Assembly: GCA_007449985.2 (NCBI GenBank) | Contig: VIIQ02000091.1 | Coordinates: forward strand, 124,001-188,000 | From: Desmodesmus armatus | Taxonomy: Eukaryota > Chlorophyta > Chlorophyceae > Sphaeropleales > Scenedesmaceae | DNA: 64,000 bases | Direction: 5' to 3' | Shown: positions 13,801-22,715 of the stretch, one piece after another | Position numbering within the stretch: position 1 is the stretch's first letter | Layout: every line of letters begins with the position of its first letter | The notes under the pieces: model-generated | The model's input: the letters and a program-made list of their open reading frames with translations, nothing else | The model's database searches: none | What the model was told of the DNA's origin: nothing | Made by a program: the position numbers and the translations under genes

Positions 13801-16800
13801 GCAGCGGTTTGGGAGTTGAATTTTCTGTACCTCATCCTGCTGCTATGTACTTTGCTGCGCTGCTGCTGCTCTCCTCATGCATTGCCCTGCCTCCCCCCCC
13901 CCCCTGCCCCGCAGTCGTCAGCGTGGCGTGAGCTAGAGGGCTCCAAGTTGTCTCCCTGGGTGACCCCCCCTGACCCACTGCGCAAGGCACAACGCTTGAG
14001 GGAGATGGAGGCGGCTCGATTGCGCTGCAGGAGCGCACTCAGCCCCAAGATACGCGAACAGGTGAGCCCTGCGCTGGGGTTGGAGGTTTGTTTGGGGGGC
14101 GAGACCTTACTCAAGCTGGTGAGGCTTTGCTGTGGGGGTGAAGGTACCATCCCAAAATGGGGGAGTGAAGCGTGTTTGAGGTGTGATGTGGGTGTGTGTG
14201 TCACAGTGTATGTTTGGAAGAGGGGGTGCAAGTGTGCAGTACCCAGGGAGATGGAGGTGGCACGGCTCATGTGCAATGGTGCACTCAGCCTACAGACACG
14301 CGACCAAGCGAGCCTTGCAGTGGGGCTGGAGTTTAGGGGGGGGTATGTTGTTGGAGGTGTGGTGTGGGTCGTTGTTTGACTGGTCAGACCCCACACCGCA
14401 GCTCCCGTTGGCCCTGAATCTATGTATGTCTGGGGGAGGGGGTGCAAGTGTGCAGTACCTTACTGCTCAGAAGGAGATGGAGGTGGTTGGGTGCAGGTGC
14501 AGGAGTGCACTCAGCCCACAGATGTGCAAGCAGGCGGGGGCCGGCCGCGTTCGCCTGGGTGTCGGTGTGTGTGTGTGTGTTTGAGATAGCGTGTGCAGTC
14601 AGTCAGCAGCATGACAAGCTGTGCACAAGCCCTTGCATGTGCACACAAGGCTCGGGCTGCGCGTGTGCATGTGCGAATGCTTGTGCATGGACACATAGAC
14701 GAGGTGATGCACAGCACAACTACATGCGTCCCATGTGCAGCTCACATGGCACGACTGTAGTTGTGCTGTGCGTCATCTCGTGCTGTGTTACAATGCACAA
14801 GCGTTTGCACATGCACTCGCGGAGGGGGCTCGGGGTGCAACAATGCACTATTGTGACCGGCAAAGCGGCGTTACATTGGGTGATGTTTATGGTTTGTGCA
14901 GGTGAATGCCATTGAGACGGGTGCTGGCAGTCCTGCAGTCTGATCAGCGGTCCCCCCCTTCTCACCCCCACCCCCAATCCCCCCCCCCACCCACCCACCC
15001 CACCACCCCTCGCCTGCAGGTGAATGCCATAGAGACGGGTGTTGATGCCACCTCGTAGTCGGAAGGTGTTTGGGGAGGGACGTGAGGTCGCACACTGCAG
15101 TGACCCGATGTGTGTGACCCGATGTGTGTGACCCGATGTGTGTGACCCGATGTGTGTGACCCGATGTGTGTGACCCGATGTGTGTGACCCGATGTGTGTG
15201 ACCCGATGTGTGTGACCCGATGTGTGTGACCCGATGTGTGTGACCCGATGTGTGACTACCAGATGTGTGTGACCCGATGTGTGTGACCCGATGTGTGTGA
15301 CCCGATGTGTGACTACCAGATGTTTGAATGTGTGCAGGTGAATGCCATTGAGACGGGTGCTGAGTCCATCACTGCGGTGGTGTCCCTCCCCACCCCCCAC
15401 CCCCCCACACACACACACGCACGTACACAAACCCCACTCCCCCCCCCCCCCCCCCAAAACCACCACCAGCACCACCACCCACCACCACCACCCTGTTTGT
15501 GCAGGTGAATGCCATTGAGACGGGTGCTGAGTCCATCACTGCGGTGGTGTCCCTCCCCGCCCCCACCCCCCCACACACACACACGCACGTACACAAACCC
15601 CACTTGCCCCCCCCCCAAACCACCACCAGCACCACCACCCACCACCACCCCCCTGTTTGTGCAGGTGAATGCCATTGAGACGGGTGCTGAGTCCATCACT
15701 GCGGTGGTGTTCCACAGCTTCCACCTGCTGCTGATCAGCGTTGACAGCAGGGGGTACGTGCGCGTCAACAACGGGGCGGACGGCAACCTGCTCAACGCAT
15801 TTCACGTCAGCAACGGTGAGTGAGGGGTGGGGGGGGAGGCATGGGGGGTGAGGGGGTTGGGCTGTGCATTGCGTCCCCAGGGGGGCGTAAAGATGCATGT
15901 AGGGGGGGGGGGCAGGGCCTGGAAAAGCTGGGGGCAAGGGGGGCTGAACATGGTAAGGGAGGCAGGAATGGCAACCTGCTCAATGCATGCCACGTCAGCA
16001 ACGGTGAGCAGGGGTTGGCTGACTGCTTCGGCTGTCATACAACAGGATCAGCCTGGCAGCATGGGACGCTAAGCTGGGGCCAATGCCAACAGGGGAGAGA
16101 GGGGGGGTTGAGGGGGTTGGGCTGTGATATGCGTAGCCCAGGGGTTGTGAAGATGCATGGAAGGGGGAGGGGGCTGTAAGATTGGGGGGTGAGGGGTTGG
16201 GAAGGGTAAGGGAGGGAGGTGTGGCAACCTGCTCAACACCTTCCATATCAGGAAGGGTGTGTGCGATTGGGGGTGTTGGTGGCAGGGGCCGGGTAGGGAT
16301 GGGCCAGGACTGGGAAGAGAGCGAGGGGGGAGTCAGAGAGCCAGTCAAAACGAGGACAGGGGGTTGCTATTGAGCATTTCCCCTACTCGTCCGCGTCTTC
16401 CTTAGAACAAGATGTGTGCACCAATACAATCATGCTGGGGTGATGGTGCGGTGTTCTGCAGTGCTATGTCTTGACAGAAACACCCCTGCATCCTGACAGA
16501 GCATGCATGCTGCCCTCTCCCCGCACCCCTATCCTCCCCCCCCCCAAATGCAGGTGCCCCCTTACCCCCAGGCCCCAGCAGCAGTCATGTCTGCCAACCA
16601 GCCCGGGGGCCAGCAGTGCTGATTTCACATGTGTTCTGACAAAGCATGCGCTGCTGCCCCCCCCCCTCCATGCAGGTGCCCCCCTGCCCCCAGGTCCCAG
16701 CAGCAGTCGTGATGCGGTCAACCTCCCTGGGGCCAGCAGTGCACTCACTACTTACGCAAGGCAGCTCAATGAGGCTGAGAGCAACCTGCTGCTGACAGGT

Positions 16801-19800
16801 ACGAATGTGCCTCAATTCATATTGACTTTATGGTTGCACGATGCATATGGACCCTAAGCATTGGGGTTATGATGTGGCTTGCAAAAGCTGCCGTTCACGA
16901 CATACGCACGGCAGCTCAACGAGGCGGAGAGCAACCTGCTGCTGACAGGTACGAATGACAAGTGCGGCCGTTGCATGATATTTGTACAGGTGTGGCTTGT
17001 CACAGAGTTATTAGGGTTGAGGGTGTGGCTGATAATGGGAGTGTTAGGATCAGGGTGGGTGTGGGTGCCACGGCCACTTCAAGCCTGCACCCAAAAATGA
17101 AAATGACGTCCGTCTGTGTGTTAGCTGCTGTTCTTTTGTTTTCAGGTGCTGACTTGTGTGTGTGGTTTGTTTGCATCGCAAGTGCGTGTGTACAGCTTCA
17201 CCCAGGCGATTCCAACACCATCGTGTGTTACGGCTGCTGCTGATGATGATGATGCCTGTACACAGGTGCTGCTGACGGATGTGTGCGTGTGTGACGCGCG
17301 TGCCTTTTCAAACCCCCATCCTGAATGCTGAACAAGACTCATGTTGCTCGCTGCTGCTGCTGCTGCTGCCTGTGCACAGGTGCTGCTGATGGGTGCGTGC
17401 GTGTGTGGCGTGCGTACCTCAACCACGGTCTGCAGCGTCTGGCGACTGCGTGGCAGGCAGTGCCCATACGCCAGCCCCCCGCACTGCTGAGGCAGGGGGC
17501 TGCCTACGCACTCACTGAGTATCCCTCACTGCTGTATGCAGCAGGGGGCTGCCACCCTGACGTCCTGCAGGTGGGCTTGGGGTTTTGGGTTTTGAAAGAA
17601 GGTTGTAAGTATAAGGAGGGTTTATGGGTACTGATACCCACTTTGGGGTGGGTTCAGTTTCCCTCCCTGCTATGTGCAGCAGGGGACTGCCATCCCAGTG
17701 TATTGCGGTGAGCTTGGGGTTTAGGGGGGGGATGGACAAAGTGGGGGGAGTTTTTATGGGTACTGATACCCACTTTGGGTTTGGTCCAGTACCCCTCACT
17801 GCTGTATGCAGCTCGAGGCTGCCACCCTAACGTCCTACAGGTGAAATGTGGGGCCCGGGGGGGGGGGGTACAGGAGGGGCTTAGTGGGGGGAAGGGGTCA
17901 TCGTGTTGCAGGGGGTACAGTGCAGCCTTGGGCGGCGCAAGGTGATCTTTGGGTGCCATGAATGACTGGCATGCCAAATTCATCCAACCCTTGCTATCGG
18001 CATGTTTTGGGATTGTGAGGATGTACCGCTGTGGCAGGAAACTGCACACAACTGAGCTGTACGTCTACTACTGCTGCTGGTGTTGTTGTTGTTGTTCAGG
18101 TGTGGGACCTTGGCAGTGAGAGTGTGATGCAGCAGATTCCTGTGCGCAGCAGTGCTGGGGCCTCAGGTGCACCTGTGGCCCTGGAGAGGCTGTCAGCGGG
18201 GCAGAGTGACCCACGCCTGCTGCTGGCGGGCTGCAGTGACGGCATGATGAGGCTGTTTGACCTAAGGGCCAGCCTGGCACCAGTGGCTTCCATTGCAGCA
18301 GGTGGGCTTCTGTCTACTCCCAGCCCCCCCCCCCCAACGCACACACACGTGCATGCATGCTACACATGTATGCCCTGCCAACACACGCGGCCACTGCGCC
18401 CGGGCAGCACGGTGCTTTGTAAGGGTGGCTTGTGTAGCGCAGGGTGGGGTGAGAGCAGGAGTAGGCCCTTGGGTTTTGGGGTGGGGGAAGGATGTGGTAG
18501 ATGGTGCATGGCATCATGGGGGGGGGTGCAGTGATGTAGCGACACAGCTTTTGATCTGCGAGGCAGCCTGGCACCAGTGATCTCTCATCATGCTGCGATT
18601 GTGAACCTTCTTGTGGTGCTGGGGTTGGGTGCGGGTGGGGTTTAAGCTTTGTTGGACCTGAGGGGGGGGGCTGTGGAGCTGCATGTGTGCTCCCTGCAAC
18701 GCAGGAAACTGAAGGTGTGTGCGTCAGTCAATGGCTGTCTGTGCTGGTGTGCTGTTGGCGATGCATGGGCGAGAAACTTGAACATACCAAAATGGCTGAA
18801 CATCTGCAACAATGACAGTGGTGTTGTGTGCTGTTGCTGCTGTGTGATGTTTGTTTCCAATGCAGGGAAGGGCGGTCTGGCGGGTATGGTCCTGGAGCCC
18901 TGTGGCAGGCCAGCTACCATCGCTGCAGGTGAGGGACACACTGACACACTCTCTAGCACAGTACAGTAGCGCAGGTGTGGATCAAGATTTGATCAACTTG
19001 TATCAACATCAATTATCATCATACTTCAGCTCAATGATAAGTGGACTGGTCTATACAATTGACTTGATATTGATTTCACACAAACAAAGCCTGCGGTGCC
19101 AACATGTGTGACAATCGGTCTACTCCAGCGTCCAGAACATGCCATGCCCCTGCAGCACAGCACAGCACAAGACTCATGCTGGAAAGAAAGGCATGGTGCT
19201 GCTTGCATGCACGGGATGCCTTCCTCTCCACAAGAGGATGTCCATGCATTCAGGCAACACCTTGCCATTGTTTTCAGGGTGTGCCTTGTGCTGTGCTGCT
19301 TTGGGATTTAAGTCAAGTTGACGACAAAGGCTGCCCCTTGCATGTGCAAACTGCCCTGCAGCACTCTCCTGCAGTGCATGCTCCCTCAACAGAGGGAATA
19401 TTCTATTAATTGATAAATAATCCAGGACATGCATAGGCCAAAGCTATGGAGGGGTCGACATGCTTGCCATGTGGTCAACCTTGTTATTTTTACATGATGC
19501 TGTTGTTACTTTACGTAATCATATTGCTGTTGATTGTTCGTGCAGGCACCTGCAGTGGTCAGCTCCTGTTCATGGACATCCGCATATTGGCAGACCCTTC
19601 CAGCACCCTCAGCAGCAGCACAGCAGCAGCAGCCGTGACGACGGCAGCAGTGACGCAGCCGCCGCTGCTGTTGCAGGCGGCAGCAGTAGCAGCAGCAGCC
19701 TAGCAGAGCAGCTGTCGTGCAGTGTGGTGCGGCGGGTGGAGGCTCACATCAAGGGGGGCATGAGTGTGATGGTGGCACACCCTACTGCACCACTGCTGGC

Positions 19801-20617
19801 CACAGGGTCGACCTCTCAGGTGGTGAAGGTCTGGACAGACAATGGGGATGTGGTGAGTATAGGGATCGGGGTGCTAGTTTGGGGCGGCGGGAGGCAGGGG
19901 TGCGTTTGGGGGGGGTCACAGCAAGGGTGGCATGAGTGTGATGGTGGCACACCCTACAGCACCATTGCTGGCCACAGGGTCGACCTCTCAGGTGGTGAAG
20001 GGTGCATCGGGGCGGATGGAAGCAGGGGTGCTGGGGCAAGGGAGGACAAGGGATGGGTGCAATTCCGCTTAGACTGGTCTGCCCAGCCCCCAGCATCGCC
20101 CCTCAACCACACAACATAGCTTGCCGTTGACCACGTTGCTGACGCTCCCCCCGTTATCATCCCCCGTGGTCACCCCGCTCTGCTATGAAGGCCTGAACCA
20201 TTACCACCAGCATGCTCAGCACTGCATCCTGAAATTTGTATGCATGCAACCTAAATCATGCACGCATATGTTTGTCGCTTGCTAGTGCTGCATGGATGGA
20301 CAACCCGGCTCGCAATGTAAGAGCGGCGTGCTTGCGTCGCTGCATGCTTTGCTGCCGCCATGCAGGTTGGTGCGATCCGCACGCAGTCCCCCAGTGGCCG
20401 TCAGGCCCTGTCCCCCGTGACCTGCATGGCTTGGCACCCCTACAACCTCTACCTAGGAGCAGCCAGCAGCGACAGCGTGGCCAGTGTGTACATTGTGGAC
20501 AACGTACCCAGCAGCAACCTAGCAGCGGCAGGGGTGTCGTACGCACCAACCAGCATCAGCAGCTTTGGGCAGCAGGGCGGCGGCGGGGGGCCTGCTAGTA
20601 CTGTCATGGCGTTGTAG
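2078..20617 (+). CDS. RAPTOR: RAPTOR, regulatory-associated protein of TOR (TORC1 scaffold), complete
   Basis: Substrate-recruiting subunit of TORC1, about 1,660 residues, closer to plant than animal RAPTOR. Exons: 2078-2137, 2990-3086, 3256-3387, 4546-4664, 5040-5122, 5415-5574, 6122-6286, 6737-6836, 7056-7207, 7784-8083, 8997-9200, 9661-9828, 10519-11676, 12296-12632, 12689-13077, 13915-14061, 15665-15815, 16676-16798, 17380-17570, 18100-18301, 18866-18928, 19546-19634, 19709-19852, 20366-20617 (TAG). Phases close throughout. The caspase-like domain has the His ([10 protein letters not shown]) and Cys (VLDCSASG); then come the helical repeats ([18 protein letters not shown]), a large Q/A/S-rich insert in exon 10519-11676, and the C-terminal WD40 propeller ([16 protein letters not shown]). 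Less certain are the 5' exon, the AAAG acceptor at 12295, and two small introns inferred from frame changes (12633-12688, and 19635-19708 inside a CAG-rich run). Confidence 0.96.
3636..3710 (+). repeat. Exon echo: decayed copy of the 3' end of RAPTOR exon 3256-3387
   Basis: The stretch repeats the end of the upstream exon, including CAGCATGCAG, CAAAGGCACTGG and ACCATAG followed by GTGGG, with scattered substitutions. It lies about 320 bases downstream of the original and keeps a GT after the copied exon end, so it could act as a cryptic donor. Confidence 0.8.
4177..4405 (+). repeat. Two exon echoes: copies of the 5' end of RAPTOR exon 4546-4664
   Basis: Copies begin at 4180 and 4352, each after CCCAG, and repeat GCAAGAACxTCCAGGC and GAGCGCTGGCAGCC. 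The first carries a 22-base insertion and then TAG; the second diverges after GCCAAGTACTG. Only the third copy (4546) continues into conserved RAPTOR sequence, so it is taken as the real exon. Confidence 0.88.
4752..4880 (+). repeat. Composite tetranucleotide microsatellite
   Basis: Runs of CAGG, CAGA, CAGT/CAAT, GGAC and GGGC units follow each other without interruption in a RAPTOR intron, as if one tract had spread and drifted. Confidence 0.9.
7393..7682 (+). repeat. Exon echoes of RAPTOR exons 7056-7207 and 7784-8083
   Basis: At 7395-7475 the end of exon 7056-7207 is repeated (TTCACAGCCATCACTGACACC, GGCACTCTTCT, CAGACAG then GT). At about 7560-7630 another copy of the same exon part occurs, more decayed (AACTCAACTGGA). 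It is followed directly, at about 7634-7680, by a copy of an internal piece of the next exon (GAGCTACCCCCGCCTGCCG). Two different exons are therefore mixed in one intron. Confidence 0.82.
8400..8996 (+). repeat. Three exon echoes upstream of RAPTOR exon 8997-9200, two of them near-identical 205-bp units
   Basis: Copies of the exon start begin near 8408, 8592 and 8797. Each has an upstream CAG and the phrases GTGTTG and GTCCACCGTCTGCGT, or a decayed form. The last two belong to tandem units of about 205 bases that are almost identical, including the intron part, pointing to a recent duplication. Only the copy at 8997 continues as conserved RAPTOR ([18 protein letters not shown]). Confidence 0.9.
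9945..10165 (+). repeat. Exon echoes of the 3' end of RAPTOR exon 9661-9828
   Basis: At 9949-10018 the sequence repeats GGACACAGCAAGGGGCAGG, GCAGC and CTGCAGGTGA, that is, the exon end with its donor. A shorter copy lies at 10120-10158. A short copy of the following exon start (CAGGTGCTGCTCA) lies at 10357-10370. Confidence 0.83.
11755..11990 (+). repeat. Exon echoes of the 3' end of RAPTOR exon 10519-11676
   Basis: The copy at 11930-11985 is close to the original (GAGGCTTTG, CAGATGCTGCTGCTGGC, ACAGACCCCTCGGTGAAG) and keeps the donor GTGAGCAG. A more decayed copy is at 11758-11812. Confidence 0.88.
13292..13333 (+). repeat. Exon echo of the 3' end of RAPTOR exon 12689-13077
   Basis: CTTCAGCAGA and ATGCTGGAGCC followed by CAGG repeat the exon end about 250 bases downstream, inside a G-rich tract. 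Confidence 0.75.
14240..14535 (+). repeat. Two exon echoes of the 3' half of RAPTOR exon 13915-14061
   Basis: Copies at about 14245-14325 and 14468-14532 repeat GAGATGGAGG, GTGCACTCAGCC and the region before the donor. Spacing between successive copies is about 225 bases. Substitutions and small indels break the reading frame. Confidence 0.83.
14662..14819. other. Long intronic hairpin, microRNA-precursor-like or fold-back element
   Basis: Bases 14662-14690 pair with 14791-14819 (29 positions, two mismatches, two G-U pairs). Bases 14700-14724 pair with 14756-14780 (25 positions, only Watson-Crick or G-U). Bases 14731-14737 pair with 14743-14749 around a five-base loop. A small internal loop separates the two long stems. 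The element sits in a RAPTOR intron and could be transcribed with it. Long, nearly perfect intronic hairpins are typical of green algal microRNA precursors; an inverted duplication or MITE-like fold-back is the alternative. Confidence 0.7.
14898..15664 (+). repeat. Four exon echoes upstream of RAPTOR exon 15665-15815
   Basis: Copies of the exon start (CAG then GTGAATGCCATTGAGACGG) begin near 14902, 15020, 15340 and 15506, before the real exon at 15665. The last two copies extend through GAGTCCATCACTGCGGTGGTG and then run into C-rich intron. They are almost identical to each other, including the following (CA)n and CCACCA tracts, so the newest duplications are about 160 bases long. All keep an AG acceptor. 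Confidence 0.92.
15111..15322 (+). repeat. 14-bp minisatellite (unit TGACCCGATGTGTG)
   Basis: About fifteen head-to-tail copies, two of which are variant (GTGACTACCAGATG). It lies between two exon echoes in the same RAPTOR intron. The unit contains no stop in one antisense frame, which creates a spurious reading frame there. Confidence 0.95.
15960..16260 (+). repeat. Exon echoes of the 3' end of RAPTOR exon 15665-15815
   Basis: At 15965-16010 GGCAACCTGCTCAA, GCATGCCACGTCAGCAACG and the donor GTGAG are repeated. A more decayed copy is at 16219-16256. Confidence 0.85.
16547..16958 (+). repeat. Exon echoes on both sides of RAPTOR exon 16676-16798
   Basis: Upstream, 16551-16622 copies the exon start after TGCAG (GTGCCCCC, CCAGCAGCAGTC, GGGGCCAGCAGTGC). 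Downstream, 16890-16956 copies the exon end (ACGGCAGCTCAACGAGGC, GAGAGCAACCTGCTGCTGAC) with the donor AG|GTACGAATG. The 5' echo lies upstream and the 3' echo downstream, the rule throughout this gene. Confidence 0.9.
17140..17310 (+). repeat. Exon echoes of the 5' end of RAPTOR exon 17380-17570
   Basis: CACAG then GTGCTGCTGACGGATG at 17259-17290 and TTTCAG then GTGCTGACTTGTGTG at 17143-17165 resemble the real exon start, which reads GTGCTGCTGATGGGTGCGTG. Confidence 0.75.
17620..17850 (+). repeat. Two exon echoes of the 3' end of RAPTOR exon 17380-17570, with intron
   Basis: Copies at 17655-17712 and 17785-17848 repeat CCCTCACTGCTGTATGCAGC and the region up to CAGGTG, with changes. The preceding intron phrase GGGTACTGATACCCACTTT is also repeated, so the unit (about 130 bases) covers both exon end and intron. 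Confidence 0.88.
18545..18590 (+). repeat. Exon echo of the 3' end of RAPTOR exon 18100-18301
   Basis: TTTGATCTGCGAGGCAGCC and TGGCACCAGTG copy the exon end at 18257-18290 with few changes. Confidence 0.72.
19924..20008 (+). repeat. Exon echo of the 3' part of RAPTOR exon 19709-19852
   Basis: GGCATGAGTGTGATGGTGGC, ACACCCTAC and CACAGGGTCGACCTCTCAGG are repeated about 165 bases downstream. This copy could still encode a WD40 strand. Confidence 0.9.
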
Positions 20618-22715
20618 GGAAGGGTGATGGTACTACTTGTAGCGCAGGTGTTGGGTGGTGTAGGGCATGCTGCTGTAGTGCCGTGTAGGAGGTTACTGTT
20701 GGTATTTGGAGGCTATGTCCTCACTCTCGTGAGGTGCGCAGTTCCTTGAGTTGAGGGTGGGGAGTGTTTCTGCTTGCTGGTCACCACTACAGTGGTGTTG
20801 GTGTTGCGTGGCCAGGTCAGAGGGCCAGCACTGTCTGGGTTGTTCGGGGCGGTTGTGTGGTGGCTTTGTAGTACAGATGTGGTGATACGCTGCTGTATAT
20901 TGTGGCGAGTCGGCTATGCCAGTTTGTTCCGCTTCTGTGCCGGCACGTTGCTCAGTGCATGGCAGCCGGCTGCCCAGGGCGTGTATGTACCTGCAGGGTA
21001 AACCACAGTGCCAGGTCGTTGATGGTAGCTCCACATACTGTTGGCTGTGTTCCTCTTGCTGCTTGAGGTTGCAACAGCTGGCTACAGCTAGCCAGCACAA
21101 CAGCACTGTGTGTGTTGTTTTGCACACCAGGCTTCGTTGTTCTGGAACAAGGATCGATCATGCAGGACAGCACAAAGGATTTGGGGTAGCTGGCCGCAAG
21201 CATACTGGCTGCATGCTAGCCTGTGTGCAGTGCAGCCTGCACACATGATGCCGTGATGGTTGGCCGAGGTGTAGGCAGACCTGATGCTGTTGTACTCGCA
21301 TCAATTGGGACACAGGCACTCACACTGATCCACTTGCAGTGTTGGCACAGATGCATGGAGGTAGCTCGCTTGTCTTGATGTGCACCCATGTCGCTGCATC
21401 AGTATTGGTCTTGCCCATGCAGCTGGGCAAATGCTGTTGCCGGTGCTTTTGCCCAGGCACAGGCCTGTTGGTGTGGTTGCCGCGCCCTGCAACCCCCGGA
21501 CAGCTGCACCTGTGTGTTTGCCGCACCAAGCTGTTCACACACTTTGCTGGCAGCCATGTATACTGTTCACCTCAAGCCGGTAGTCCCCTTGGGCAGCACC
21601 CGTTGGCCTGCCCTACTGTACCCCGTCACGTCTAGTAGGCAGTACCCCATTGTGTTCAGGGTTTGAAGGACACACCTTGAACCCTAGGCCTCCAGCACCT
21701 TGCGCATGCAGATGCTGTGTACACAGCTGTTGCAGCTATGTGTCTTGCCAGCCCAGGATGCATGGTGTGGGTTGCGTGCTTGGTGAAAGATGCTCAGGGT
21801 TTGCGTCTGTGTGGGAGGGGTGCATTGTGGGAGGGGGGATGCTCACGGCCAGCCACCGGCAGCATTGCAGCTGTGGTTTCACAGGGGTGTAGCCAGCTTC
21901 ACGTTGTGCTGTTATCAAGAGAGTCCTGCTGACATGCAGGAAAGAAAGAAAATACTTGCTTCACCCCCTTTGTGTCGTAACACCTCAGGGTGTAGTGTGG
22001 GGCAGCAAGCAACAAACGGATTGTGACTCTTTGCTCTAGAGCATCTGCTGTTCTCAAAAATCACACTCTGGTGTACCAGACGTACTGCCAGTGGCTGTAG
22101 CCGGTCGTGTCATTTGAACTGTCCATGAGTGAATCAGAGGCCAAGTCCACACGGTGGTTTTGTACTGAAGACATCACATCTTCATCTGCCTATCATGCTG
22201 TGCAGAAAATGCTCTACAGCCACCCCAGGCCAACTTGCCAGACATACATTTCCATGCCTGGTGCTCCTTTGGTTTCTTACAGACACCTCAACCAAAACGC
22301 TGTACGCGCAACCCCTCTTTGGAGGTTGTGTTGCCGCATGGGGTCACACACCACTGGCATCGCCCACCAGGGTGCATCCAAGATGAGCCTGTTCTACAAC
22401 CCCACCCACAGCAAACTCCCTGCCTGGCTGTCCTGACCCCACCAACCGCACGCTAGCCATATATAGCATAAATAGCCGCCTACCCACATCAGCCCATCAC
22501 CCGCTGCTGCATCAGTTTAGAGGATTCCTGTGCTGCTGTTGCTTCCCTGCACAGTGCCATTGTGCAGCGCTGCTGCTGCAGTGTCCCAGCACGATACTGC
22601 TGTTGCTGCGTCCCCGCAGGCTACTGCTGTTGCGCAACGCTGGTAGGACCCCCACCCTTCCCTCCCTTTCGGTCATCACCACCCCCAACGAAGCTCTCCT
22701 TGCACCCTGCCCGCT
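20618..22715. other. Convergent intergenic region, no supported gene
   Basis: About 2.1 kb between the RAPTOR stop and the stop of the RPPTPG-repeat gene on the other strand; it must contain both 3' UTRs. Short open frames have no recognisable content. An AT-rich block, TATATAGCATAAATAG at about 22460-22475, stands out in this GC-rich setting but no gene follows it. Confidence 0.4.

Noticed and set aside
15111..15322. Regular short repeats resembling a CRISPR array
   Set aside because: The units are directly adjacent without unique spacers and lie in a eukaryotic intron; it is a minisatellite.
14720..15478. Minus-strand open frame with [14 protein letters not shown] repeats
   Set aside because: It is the antisense reading of the 14-bp minisatellite within a RAPTOR intron.
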